Positions 7,066 through 15,115 are shown, numbered from the stretch's first letter. The stretch is DNA of 30,902 nt from Candidatus Fermentibacterota bacterium (GCA_030620115.1 JAUXFG010000034.1:1-30902), one strand, 5' to 3'. Numbers and translations: made by a program. Notes: a model not told the origin generated them from the letters alone.

Positions 7066-8058
7066 GTGCCAAGGATACGACTAATCATCGAGTATGACGG
7101 TTCACTGTTCTCCGGATGGCAGAGACAGTCGGATCGGAGAACGATTCAGGGCGAGCTTATGGCCGCGCTCTCCACTATCTATGGTGCTGCCATCGTGCCT
7201 ACTGGATCCGGAAGGACCGATTCAGGAGTCCACGCATTCGAACAGATCGCCCACGCCGATATCCCCAAGGCAATGAACCTTGCCGCCGTCAAACGATCCT
7301 TGAACGGCCTCTTGCCACCGGACATCCGGATACACGGAGTGTCTGGTGTTCCGGAGGACTGGGACGCCAGACGGCACGCACTCGCTCGGTACTATGAGTA
7401 CAGAATAGCTCTGAGACCCACCGCCCTCGAGAGAGCCCGCATGTGGATAGTCACCCAACCACTGGATGTTGAGGTGCTTCGAGGCTGCGCATCATTGCTT
7501 GTTGGATGGCATGATGTGGCCGGTTTCTGCAAACACGATCCGGCTCGTGACACCTACAGGACCCATTTCCATGGCGCCCGGTGGCTCTCTGCCGCACATG
7601 AGCTACGATTTCAGATCTGTGCATCGCATTTCTATCATCGCCTTGTGCGCAGATTGGTAGGCATGCAGGTTGACCTTGCCCGAAGAGCAGAGGGCATGAA
7701 CCGCTTTCGCGACGCGCTGGCAGGCGGCAGAAGCTTAGCCCGGATTTCTCACCAGCCTTCTACTACAACGACGGATATGGCACCGCCTGCCTCGTTACGC
7801 TCTGTCGGTCGCCCTCAGCGTATCGCAGAGGATACGCCTTCGGCCGGCCTCGGTCGCAAGCCTTGCGGGCAATGCCATCTCAGCCATTTCGCGACGAAGG
7901 CCGGTAAGAAGTCCGGGCTAGCTCCCTGTGCGCCTCCACAGGGGCTGAGCTTCATTGGCCCTATCTATCAGGACGAGACCGTGGATCCGGAAAACCTCAC
8001 CCATATGGTGTGGGAGGTTATGGCTCGAAGGTTCCCTTCTTCCCGACCCCTGCCTTGA
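7066..8058 (+). CDS. truA: tRNA pseudouridine(38-40) synthase TruA with a 61-codon insertion
   Basis: Isomerises uridines 38-40 of the anticodon stem to pseudouridine; cytoplasmic. The catalytic Asp is D52 in GRTDSGVHAF, preceded by IEYDGSLFSGWQRQ near the N-terminus; FYHRLVRRLVG (about 202-212) and the C-terminal APCAPPQGLSF block are also normal. The protein has 330 residues against about 250-270 for the family. The excess sits at about residues 224-285, between GGRSL and APCAPPQGL, which are adjacent in ordinary TruA. That stretch is low-complexity and coincides with a palindromic DNA element (7736-7920). The frame is kept and the conserved C-terminus follows, so the gene looks functional rather than broken. 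The start is GTG 7066, weakly preceded by GAGTGA. The 3' end overlaps convergent iadA by 41 bases. Confidence 0.93.
   Translation: MPRIRLIIEYDGSLFSGWQRQSDRRTIQGELMAALSTIYGAAIVPTGSGRTDSGVHAFEQIAHADIPKAMNLAAVKRSLNGLLPPDIRIHGVSGVPEDWDARRHALARYYEYRIALRPTALERARMWIVTQPLDVEVLRGCASLLVGWHDVAGFCKHDPARDTYRTHFHGARWLSAAHELRFQICASHFYHRLVRRLVGMQVDLARRAEGMNRFRDALAGGRSLARISHQPSTTTTDMAPPASLRSVGRPQRIAEDTPSAGLGRKPCGQCHLSHFATKAGKKSGLAPCAPPQGLSFIGPIYQDETVDPENLTHMVWEVMARRFPSSRPLP
7736..7920. repeat. Palindrome-ended element inserted in frame within truA
   Basis: The left end TAGCCCGGATTTCTCACC and right end GGTAAGAAGTCCGGGCTA are inverted repeats with two mismatches in 18. The tips match those of 6903-6953. TAGC occurs at both edges (7736-7739 and 7919-7922). 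Removing one repeat plus the interior takes out 183 bp (61 codons) and restores a standard TruA junction (RSL-APCAPPQGL). The interior carries GTTACGCTC, which matches, in reverse complement, the sequence beside the copy at the left window edge. Confidence 0.75.
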
Positions 8059-9193
8059 CAAGAAACCGGCCGCGGGCCAAAAGATGCGTGATCTGCCACT
8101 CCTCATCCACAAGGACAATGTCAGCATCGTATCCGAGCCCAATCTCTCCTTTGCCGGGCAGCCTGTATGTTCGGGCCGGATTTCGAGTCACCACGGACAA
8201 AGCTGATTCCATTGCCATATCCTCTTGGACCACCATATCCACCATCACGGTATAGATGGAGGAAGGCTGCCCAATATCGAGTCTCACGAGATTGCCTCGA
8301 TCGTCGAACCCGGGCAGGCTCCCATTCCCATCTGAGCTAAGCGTAATCCTGTCCAATGGAACCTCAGCGGCCAGCAGCTCACGAACCGCGATGCTCGGCT
8401 TGATCTCGACATCGGAGAAGTAAGGGTATGAACTTGCCGTAAGATCGATTCGTCCCCCTTTTCGACCAAATTCCTTGGCCGCTTCGAAAATCCACGCATT
8501 CCGATTCATATGTGTGGGCATGAACTGACTAAGAGGGATCATGCTCGCCTCAACGGCGTCGTGGATGGGCCTGAGAGGATTCTCTGCATCGCCCATGTGA
8601 AGCTGCACTATACCGGCTTTGCCACCCAACATGCCCCCAACTCTTGCCTTGCTGGCTAGATCGATGAGTGCGCCGGTATCCATGAAGCTGGCTCGGTGAT
8701 CGGAAATGGCCACCTCACCAACGCCGATTACCTCCTCGATCAGCGCAAGATCCCGCCCCACGTCACCAGTGATCGTAGGCGGGGGAACCTGGTAGGCCCC
8801 AGTGAGCATCCATGATGAAACGCCTTCGGCCCGAAGCGCCTTCACCTTCATGAGAACGCTCAGCGGGCTTCTGGTGTATCCATCAGTGCCCAAGCACCCG
8901 ATTACCGTGGTAATGCCTCCGGCCAGCAACTGGGAGAGAGTCACCTCAGGGGTTCGTGTGGCCGGTCCGCCCTCCCCGCCTGCACCTGCCACATGCACGT
9001 GGCCATCAATGAGCCCAGGAACGGCCTTGAGACCGGCGCAGTCGATGAGTTCCAATTCGATTCCGCCGCCCACCTGCATCTCTAACGATGGTCCCACAGC
9101 TATGATCTTGCCCCCGGCGACCAGGATATCCAGGAGCCCCAATGGAGCGGGCGAGAATATGTCTGCCCCCTTGAGCAGAAGCAGATGCTCCAT
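8018..9193 (-). CDS. iadA: Isoaspartyl dipeptidase (beta-aspartyl-peptidase)
   Basis: Amidohydrolase that cleaves beta-aspartyl dipeptides, including products of isoaspartate-containing proteins and of cyanophycin. The family marks are GLIDGHVHVAGAGGEGG near the start, GGMLGGKAGIVQLHMGD in the middle, PTHMNRN and LSSDGNGSLPGFDD. Metal ligands inferred by alignment to E. coli IadA are His66 and His68, His200, His229 and Asp289 (counted from the upstream ATG). The position of the bridging carboxylated Lys162 appears to be Glu (GEVAISDHR). Length is normal at 391 aa. Two ATGs occur (9196, 9193); the CCTCC complement at 9200-9204 gives a Shine-Dalgarno spaced 3 or 6 bases, so 9193 is preferred. 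The upstream cphA2-like stop overlaps the start, so the two are translationally coupled. Confidence 0.93.
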   Translation of the reverse strand: MEHLLLLKGADIFSPAPLGLLDILVAGGKIIAVGPSLEMQVGGGIELELIDCAGLKAVPGLIDGHVHVAGAGGEGGPATRTPEVTLSQLLAGGITTVIGCLGTDGYTRSPLSVLMKVKALRAEGVSSWMLTGAYQVPPPTITGDVGRDLALIEEVIGVGEVAISDHRASFMDTGALIDLASKARVGGMLGGKAGIVQLHMGDAENPLRPIHDAVEASMIPLSQFMPTHMNRNAWIFEAAKEFGRKGGRIDLTASSYPYFSDVEIKPSIAVRELLAAEVPLDRITLSSDGNGSLPGFDDRGNLVRLDIGQPSSIYTVMVDMVVQEDMAMESALSVVTRNPARTYRLPGKGEIGLGYDADIVLVDEEWQITHLLARGRFLVKAGVGKKGTFEP

Positions 9194-11202
9194 CATGCGC
9201 CTCCTGTTTCTTTGCAGTACGAATCCACAACCACCGGCATGATCTTGGCCAAGAATGAAGCAGTGATACTCTCCGCCAGAGAGAGACTCTCATCAGCCTC
9301 ACCTTGCTCACCCTCAAATCCTCCACCTAAGAAGACAGGCACCCCATCGCGAATCGTTGCCAGCACATCCGCACCTTCCGGCGGGGTGGAGAGTTCCCCA
9401 TCAACATCGATCACGGCGACCTTGACACGCTCTGGAACCTGGGCGAGAGGAAAAAGATCCTTGGCCACGAGGAGCCATCCCCCATCCTCGATGTCCCTGG
9501 CCAACACCTGCTCGGCTTCAGTGGCCTCCAGGAGGCATACGATGTCGGCCCCCGCATACCTGAGACCATCATCTACAATATCCTGATCACGGTATTCGAT
9601 GATGGCCGCATCAAGATGCTGATGACGGAGGAGCACCGCGACTTGGGTCCATTGCCGTTCGTTCTTGGAAAGAAATTTCCCATCAAAGTACACCCCTTCT
9701 GCTGATGCACTCCCCACAATAAGATCTTGGCCGCTTGAGCGCACGATGTTGGTGGTACGCTCTTGCATTGCACGAGATAACCTGCTGAAAACCAAAATCG
9801 GTATCCGTCCCCGTCCACCGGAATGAAAAAGAGACTTCATGATCATGCCCGGGACGTCTATGGATTCGCCCTGGGCCGGGGCAAGATGCATGAACACACC
9901 AGGACCCGCATTGATCTCGATGATCGACAGCGGCGATTCTCTCCATGATTTCGTAATGTCGTCAGCCAATACATCGACGCCGAGAATGGTAAGATTGAGA
10001 AAGGCGGCAACATGCTCCGCCAGGAGTTCGTTGTCAGGATGGATCTTATCCGTCACATTGATCGAGACCCCGCCCGCGGAAATATTGGCTACTCGTCTCA
10101 AGAATACTTGCTGTCCTTCATCCAACACCGAGTTCAGCCGCAGATCCTGGAGCCTCAGATACGCTTGCAGATCATCGTCGATGTTGATACTCGCCAAAGG
10201 GGAGCGCGCATTGTTCCGCCTCACAAAGGTCTGATTCTCTTTCTCTATGAGTTCCTCAATCGTCCCTCGACCGTCACCTATCACATAGGCGGGCACACGT
10301 TTGAGCGCGGCGACACATTTACCCCCCACGGTCAGGAGTCGGTGGTCATGCCCCGTGACCTGCTGTTCAACAATGATGCCTCCCTTCACCTCCGCCTCAA
10401 GCAACGCCGTGAAGGCCTCCTCGACTTCCGCCAAACTCTGAATATTCGTGGTAACCCCTTGGCCCTTATGGCCTGAGACCGGCTTGACCACCACGGGGAA
10501 TCCGAGCTCTTCCGCCATCTCCAACGCGGGCTCAAGCCGGGTGAATACCCCACCTCGGGGAACAGGCAAACCAGCGTCCGCAAGGAATTCCTTGACGGTA
10601 TCCTTGAAACAAGTGAACTCCGTATCCTTGATGCCGTCGGTGGAAACCGTTGTCGAGCGCCCTCGTACCTGCCTTCTTCCGTACCCCCACTGAAACTGAT
10701 TCGCGTACGACAGATAGAAAGTGGGTATGTTGGCGTGGTAGGCCGCATGGATGATGGAATAAAGCGTGGGCCCTCCGTAGAGCGTGCGACTAAAGGCGGC
10801 CTGTAGCCCTTGAAACTCCCTCTCGAATCCGAACGTCCTTCGATCGGCACAATTATTCAGCAGCTCTTCCGCTAGGTAGACTGCCTCTTCTCCGATGTGT
10901 TCATCGATGAGCTCTACGGCGACTTCATAGGTGCCAGGATCGATCTCCCGACATGAAGAAAAAGACACGTACAGCTCCATATCCATCTTCTCGATCTCAA
11001 TGACCGTCTTGATGAATAGGTCAGCAAGCGATTCAGGAGACCACTTCGCCGCGTTCGGCAGATATCGTTCCAGTTCTTCCAGAATATTGCTGAATTCCCC
11101 GCCGTCTTCCTTGATATTCAGCCTGAAAGAGACCGCCTTCTGGGGGAGAAATACGTTAGGACCGTTGAAGGTCCGAAGCCCTCGCACGGTGCAAAGAGAC
11201 AT
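9193..11202 (-). CDS. CphA2-like cyanophycin synthetase with a degenerate Mur-ligase domain
   Basis: A 669-residue relative of cyanophycin synthetase. The N-terminal domain (LRTFNGPNVFLP) and the ATP-grasp domain (FPVVVKPVSGHKGQGV, IVEQQVTGHDHRLL, YVIGDGRGTIEELI, EINAGPGVFMHLAP) follow CphA1 closely. In CphA1 the phrase after RIPI is a P-loop, GTNGKTTTTR. Here it reads SRLSRAMQERTTN, so nucleotide binding by the Mur-ligase-like domain is lost, and the rest is shorter than in CphA1. This is the architecture of CphA2, which polymerises beta-Asp-Arg dipeptides using one ATP site. The frame is open to 11253, but ATG 11202 follows GGAGGTG at a good distance and starts at the conserved region. It is coupled to iadA downstream. 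No cphA1 or cyanophycinase gene is in the window, so the polymer made is inferred. Confidence 0.85.
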   Translation of the reverse strand: MSLCTVRGLRTFNGPNVFLPQKAVSFRLNIKEDGGEFSNILEELERYLPNAAKWSPESLADLFIKTVIEIEKMDMELYVSFSSCREIDPGTYEVAVELIDEHIGEEAVYLAEELLNNCADRRTFGFEREFQGLQAAFSRTLYGGPTLYSIIHAAYHANIPTFYLSYANQFQWGYGRRQVRGRSTTVSTDGIKDTEFTCFKDTVKEFLADAGLPVPRGGVFTRLEPALEMAEELGFPVVVKPVSGHKGQGVTTNIQSLAEVEEAFTALLEAEVKGGIIVEQQVTGHDHRLLTVGGKCVAALKRVPAYVIGDGRGTIEELIEKENQTFVRRNNARSPLASINIDDDLQAYLRLQDLRLNSVLDEGQQVFLRRVANISAGGVSINVTDKIHPDNELLAEHVAAFLNLTILGVDVLADDITKSWRESPLSIIEINAGPGVFMHLAPAQGESIDVPGMIMKSLFHSGGRGRIPILVFSRLSRAMQERTTNIVRSSGQDLIVGSASAEGVYFDGKFLSKNERQWTQVAVLLRHQHLDAAIIEYRDQDIVDDGLRYAGADIVCLLEATEAEQVLARDIEDGGWLLVAKDLFPLAQVPERVKVAVIDVDGELSTPPEGADVLATIRDGVPVFLGGGFEGEQGEADESLSLAESITASFLAKIMPVVVDSYCKETGGA

Positions 11203-11371
11203 GATCACCTCCATCAACGAAAATATCAGGAATTCTAAAACTCCTTGGCACACAACGTCTTCTGCGCTGATTCACGCTTCGACCTCGCTCATGGAAGAAT
11301 GGCTTCCCGGAATGAACGGACAGCTATGGGCCCGCGCAGGAATAACTTCACATTCTGATATCCCATCTTCA

Positions 11372-11483
11372 TCCCGCACCCAAAGCATTGGGTGCGGGAC
11401 TACGCCTCCCGTCTACGTTTGACTACGCCGCGGCAGGCCGGTGCGCACCGTCCGCCAGCCGGCGGATACCCCCTACATGGGGG
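11372..11483. repeat. Cluster of short hairpins in the cphA2-like / DnaA-like gap
   Basis: Three simple inverted repeats lie together. TCCCGCACCCAA (11372-11383) pairs perfectly with 11388-11399. TCCGCC/GGCGGA (11451-11466) has a 4-nt loop. CCCCC/GGGGG (11469-11483) has a 5-nt loop. The TCCGCCAGCCGGCGGA motif recurs inside a variant REP unit at about 21276-21291 (reverse complement). No gene is seen between 11203 and 11930. Confidence 0.5.
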
Positions 11484-11580
11484 AGACCAAATTTGAGGCA
11501 AACCTGTGCCCCAAAACTGCGAACTCATTCTTCAGCGAACCCTGCCCTCCTTCTCATTCCTGCGTCCCCTCTCCCCGCCC

Positions 11581-11681
11581 AGATTCTTCGGGCGCTCTGC
11601 TCCCTCAGAATGACACGCGATTCCACATCCTTCTGGGAGCTGTCACTGTCATTCTGAGTGACTGCAGGGAGCGAAGAATCT
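11581..11681. repeat. 101-bp palindromic element, copy 1
   Basis: It starts AGATTCTTCG and ends CGAAGAATCT. The inner ends CTCAGAATGACA (11604-11615) and TGTCATTCTGAG (11647-11658) are also inverted, so the two 35-nt arms pair at base and tip with an unpaired middle. The interior is 31 bases. Relative to the copies at 14831 and 30400 it is in the opposite orientation (type a arm left, type b arm right). Length is exactly 101 bp, as in the other two full copies. Confidence 0.75.
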
Positions 11682-11859
11682 CTCTTCATTCCTATATCCC
11701 ATCATTCCATTGTTCCATTCTGCGCCACCATTCCATCACTTCAGTTCCCCAATCGCGCCTGCCGGCCGGCAGACAGGTAGCGAAGCGGCAAGCACTACCA
11801 AGCATCGGAAAGCCTTATCAGCATCCAATTCTCTCGATAAATCCCCTCCAGTGAAGAGA

Positions 11860-11925
11860 AACACTGGACTGTAGGCGCGAAGGAAGATATGATATCGGCG
11901 ATATTTAACCAGTGTTGGAGGAGGT
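11860..11925 (+). promoter_or_regulatory. Leader of the DnaA-like gene with an 8-bp inverted repeat and strong ribosome site
   Basis: AACACTGG (11860-11867) and CCAGTGTT (11909-11916) are inverted repeats 41 bases apart, and GGAGGAGGT (11917-11925) immediately follows, giving a strong ribosome site for ATG 11931. The right arm touches the Shine-Dalgarno sequence, so folding could affect ribosome access. This is a suggestion from position only. Confidence 0.3.
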
Positions 11926-11930
11926 AATCA

Positions 11931-13451
11931 ATGAGTCCCCCGTCAGGACCATGGCGTCCATCCTACAAAATCCTGGTTGCGAGCCCTGATCCCAAGATGC
12001 GCAGACTCATGTGCATTTCATTGGATGAGTTTGGCACGCTTCCAACGGAGGCATCTGATGGTGTGACGCTGCTTCGGGAAGCATACGCGGTTCATCCCGA
12101 CCTAATCGTCATGCAAAGGGAGCTCCCTGATAAGGACGGGCTCGAAGTACTGGCCAAGATCAGAGGGGAACTGCACCTCCATCGCCCCCCGGTTATCGTG
12201 CTCACCAAGGGTCTGGATGCAGACGCGCGCCTCGCCTGCTTCGCCGCTGAGGCTGACGACGTCATGTCCATGCCCTTCGACGCCAGGGAACTGAGGGCGC
12301 GTGTCGAGGCGGTCCTTCGAAGAGGCAGAAGTCGAGTGATAAGAAATCCCTTCGCGGAGAAGCATCTCACCGCCTTGGCAGGTAATATCTTTGACACGTT
12401 CGTCGAGGGGCGGGCAAACAGGGCGGCAGTGGAGGCCGCACGTGCAGTGGCAGAGAACCTGGGCAGTCGATTCAATCCACTTTTCATCTATGGACCTCCC
12501 GGCGTTGGCAAGACACATCTACTCAGCGCTATTGGGCATTATCTCTCCAGCACGGCGCCAGAAAAAGTGATGATGTATGTCCCCACTTCGGAGTTCTCGG
12601 ATGAGTTCCTGGCCGCCATTGCCACGGGAGAGATGGAGCTTTTCAGGAGCAAGTATGGGCATGCCGACGTACTGCTTCTGGATGACATCCAATACCTCGG
12701 CGGTGGAGACTCCCTGTTCACGGAAACCGCACGATTGTTCCTTTCCGTTACAGAGCACGGCAGACAGATTGTCGCCTCTGCGGACCGATCCCTGGAAGAG
12801 CTTCGAACAACGCTCCACGACGTCTATCCTGTATTGGGGAAAGGCCTCATCACAAAAATCGACCTTCCTGATCGCGATCTTCGTTATCGCATTCTCCAGA
12901 CCCAGAACCTCATTCACAAGTGGAGCCTGTCGGATCATATTCTGGCGTTGATCGCGGATATCGTGGCCAGTGACGCCCGCGCCCTTCAAGGCGCGGCGAG
13001 AAAACTCGTTGCATTGAGAAGCATTCAGGGTGGGGTCCTGACCGCCGAACGAGCGCGGGAAGCCATCGCTGATCTCGCGCGGGGTGAAGAGGTGATCGAA
13101 CAGGCCGCAATCATGGCGACCGCCACATTGGAAACAGATCGAGGGGCCAGAACAGGCTCATACGAACTCCGCGCTCAGGAGACCGCCCGGACGGAACGGG
13201 AAGTCGCTCCAGGGAGACCGCCACCCAAAAAATCGCCGGCTCCACCAAGACAACCGGCAACGGAACCAAAACAACCGTTGCACAAGAGTACCCCTGAGCA
13301 GACTGCACGTAGATCCTCTGCAGTTCCTACGGTGAGGCCACCCGAAGGCAAACGCATGAGGCCCTCCCCGGCACGAGCCCCAGCGCCTCGGCACAAAAAA
13401 CCCGTATCCCGCAGGAAAAGCTGGTTTGATCGCCTCATGGGAAGGAAATGA
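11931..13451 (+). CDS. Pseudo-receiver / DnaA-type AAA+ fusion with a basic tail
   Basis: A 506-residue protein with three parts. Residues 12-132 are a response-regulator receiver fold, but the phosphoacceptor Asp is Gln62 (DLIVMQREL), the acidic pair is Ser-Pro (ILVASPDP) and the conserved Lys is Met114 (MSMPF), so it is probably not phosphorylated. Residues about 140-365 are a DnaA domain III ATPase: NPLFIYGPPGVGKTHLL (Walker A 188-195), LLLDDIQYLGG (Walker B 248-258) and a sensor-2-like DARALQGAARKL. The DnaA arginine finger (SRF in E. coli) reads PVL here. There is no DnaA domain IV (helix-turn-helix); instead a Pro/Arg/Lys-rich tail (about 400-506) ends in KSWFDRLMGRK. It is not the initiator DnaA. 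A regulatory Hda-like role is possible but unproven. Confidence 0.85.
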   Translation: MSPPSGPWRPSYKILVASPDPKMRRLMCISLDEFGTLPTEASDGVTLLREAYAVHPDLIVMQRELPDKDGLEVLAKIRGELHLHRPPVIVLTKGLDADARLACFAAEADDVMSMPFDARELRARVEAVLRRGRSRVIRNPFAEKHLTALAGNIFDTFVEGRANRAAVEAARAVAENLGSRFNPLFIYGPPGVGKTHLLSAIGHYLSSTAPEKVMMYVPTSEFSDEFLAAIATGEMELFRSKYGHADVLLLDDIQYLGGGDSLFTETARLFLSVTEHGRQIVASADRSLEELRTTLHDVYPVLGKGLITKIDLPDRDLRYRILQTQNLIHKWSLSDHILALIADIVASDARALQGAARKLVALRSIQGGVLTAERAREAIADLARGEEVIEQAAIMATATLETDRGARTGSYELRAQETARTEREVAPGRPPPKKSPAPPRQPATEPKQPLHKSTPEQTARRSSAVPTVRPPEGKRMRPSPARAPAPRHKKPVSRRKSWFDRLMGRK

Positions 13452-13592
13452 TAACCTTCTTGACTCGGTCATTGCGCGAATCGCCGTGCAGTATTCTTGG
13501 TGTGGTGAATCCACCGTTGACGTCTGTGCGCTGTTCATAGAAATGCGGCGGTCCGCAATAGGAGCACTCCTCTTGGGCTGGATGGTTCGCAC

Positions 13593-14663
13593 ATGATGCG
13601 TCGGATACACATTCCCCTGGGGATTCGCGCCCTGGCCCTCGGATGCTTCCTCCTTCTTGGTGCACTGGCAGTCCTCCTCCGAACCGCACCAGCACTCAGC
13701 CCATTCCTATTGCCATTCGCCACATACCTGCCATACCTGGCCGCGGCCTATCTCGTCATCTTGCTTACAGGATGTCTCTTTGGAGAAAAGAAGACTGTCC
13801 TACCATGTCTAATCACCCTCCTGCTCTCCGCAGTGCTGATTGCTTCTATCCTTTGGACGCACGTCTGGAGGTCTATAGCGCCACCGGAACCTGACATGTT
13901 TCGCGTGGCAACATGGAATGTATTTCGTTGCAAGCGAGGAATTCCCCTTGTTCGGAGAAGCATCGCCGAGTTGGGTGCCGATATATTGGCGATCCAGGAG
14001 ATCATCGACGCGGAATCCGACGTGAGCCGTCCCCTGCAACTCGCCTCCCTGGTCGAGCCGTTGGGATATACATGGCAGTTCGTGGGATACACGGCAGGCA
14101 GGGAGGGCCCCCAAGCAGGAATCGCGGTCTGCGTGCGGGAACCGGTGAGACTCTTGCGGGTCTCTAGGCGCACCTATCACCCGTCGGGAAAATGGTGCTA
14201 TGTATTTGCTGAGACCCAGGTGGACGGTCGCGTGCTCAATGTCGTCATCCCCCACCTCTATCCTTTCGCCCTGGAGACCACAGTAAGGCTCACGGAGGGC
14301 GGCCTGGCCCGAAAGATCAGAAGGATTGCTCGCCGGATTTTCACCACCACGCATTGGCACCGGCAGGAGGTCGAGGAGCTTTTGCGGCTGGTTTCGACCT
14401 TCAAAGACCCAACCATAGTACTGGGTGACTTCAATAGCGCACCAACCCATCCCATTCATTGGAGACTTCGCAAGCATATGAATGACTGTCTTGCGGCGGC
14501 GGGCAAAGGGCTCTGCCCCACCTATGTGTTCGGCCTGCCGATACGAATTGACTACATCTACGTAACACCTTCCCTCCGCATCCACGATGCAAGGGTTTTG
14601 AAATCGTCTGGATCCGACCATCGCCCCGTGGTGGCGGCGCTGAGTTTCTCGAATGAGGGCTAA
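13593..14663 (+). CDS. Membrane-anchored endonuclease/exonuclease/phosphatase (EEP) family protein
   Basis: Three N-terminal membrane segments (about 10-30, 38-60, 68-90) precede an EEP hydrolase domain that begins at residue 103. Visible catalytic motifs are ATWNVF (Asn109), ILAIQEI (Glu), VLGDFNSAP (Asp and Asn), IDYIYV and the final SGSDHRPV (Asp-His), so the metal-dependent phosphodiesterase/phosphatase site is complete. Proteins of this layout hydrolyse phosphodiester or phospholipid-type substrates outside the cytoplasm; the substrate here cannot be told. The start is ATG 13593 (a second ATG follows at 13596) with no clear Shine-Dalgarno. The 141-base gap from the DnaA-like gene suggests a separate transcript. 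Confidence 0.85.
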   Translation: MMRRIHIPLGIRALALGCFLLLGALAVLLRTAPALSPFLLPFATYLPYLAAAYLVILLTGCLFGEKKTVLPCLITLLLSAVLIASILWTHVWRSIAPPEPDMFRVATWNVFRCKRGIPLVRRSIAELGADILAIQEIIDAESDVSRPLQLASLVEPLGYTWQFVGYTAGREGPQAGIAVCVREPVRLLRVSRRTYHPSGKWCYVFAETQVDGRVLNVVIPHLYPFALETTVRLTEGGLARKIRRIARRIFTTTHWHRQEVEELLRLVSTFKDPTIVLGDFNSAPTHPIHWRLRKHMNDCLAAAGKGLCPTYVFGLPIRIDYIYVTPSLRIHDARVLKSSGSDHRPVVAALSFSNEG

Positions 14664-14760
14664 CTCCTCATGGTGCCCGCTCTTCTCTCCGCCGTGTCGG
14701 GAGTGAAGAGTCGGTCGTGGGTTGTCCGTTGCGTGTTGTGGACTGCATTGCGCAAGGTTT

Positions 14761-14810
14761 GTGCTCGGTGTGTCATTCTGAATGTATGCGAACAATGACA
14801 CACCGAGCAC
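14761..14810. repeat. Perfect 17-bp inverted repeat
   Basis: GTGCTCGGTGTGTCATT (14761-14777) is matched exactly in reverse complement at 14794-14810, with a 16-base loop. The TGTCATTCTGA inside it is a fragment of the 101-bp element arm, which suggests that a broken copy was re-formed as a palindrome. It lies between the EEP gene and pepF. Confidence 0.65.
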
Positions 14811-14830
14811 AATCCCGGTCGCAACGAGAG

Positions 14831-14931
14831 AAATTCTTCGCTCCCTGCGCTCGCTCAGAATGACAGTGGGAGTGCCTATGTGGATGTGTGAATGCCTGTC
14901 ATTCTGAGGGAACGGAGCGACCGAAGAATCT
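14831..14931. repeat. 101-bp palindromic element, copy 2
   Basis: The left arm is 14831-14865 (AAATTCTTCGCTCCCTGCG...AGAATGACA) and the right arm 14897-14931 (TGTCATTCTGAGGGAACGG...GAAGAATCT). The interior is 31 bases. It is exactly 101 bp, in the same orientation as the 30.4-kb copy and inverted relative to the 11.6-kb copy. The 452-base gap 14664-15115 holds no gene. Confidence 0.78.
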
Positions 14932-14974
14932 GGGAGGGGAGAAGTGGGGAGAGAAGCGAAGTGCTTGAATGAGG

Positions 14975-15019
14975 GATTGAACATCCAACGTCCAACATCC
15001 AACATCCAACGTCCAACGT
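14975..15019. repeat. Short tandem run of CATCCAACGTCCAA type
   Basis: The units ACATCCA and ACGTCCA alternate about six times. A shorter version lies at 153-176, also downstream of a TGTCATTCTGAG arm, and a reverse-complement version (TTGAATGTTGAATGTT) occurs near 20185-20200. It is non-coding and lies about 100 bases before pepF. Confidence 0.55.
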
Positions 15020-15115
15020 CGGAGTAGGAGCCTCAACCGGCTGGTGGATTGAATGTGTGATGTTTCCCAGATCACCATATCGACGCGCCTATAACGCGAG
15101 AAGAGGGAGAATCAG

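Noticed and set aside
7738-8058. truA as a pseudogene or fusion
   Set aside because: The frame is intact across the insert and returns to the conserved TruA C-terminus, so disruption or fusion to a second domain is not supported.
11931-13451. Chromosomal replication initiator dnaA
   Set aside because: It lacks domain IV and the arginine finger, has an N-terminal receiver fold, and no DnaA-box cluster or dnaN is adjacent.
13458-13500. TTGACT promoter before the EEP gene
   Set aside because: The nearest -10-like TATTCT is 26 bases away, too far for a sigma70 promoter.
13809-15005. 398-codon minus-strand open frame
   Set aside because: It overlaps the well-supported EEP gene and continues into the 101-bp repeat. 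No family motif and no ribosome site.
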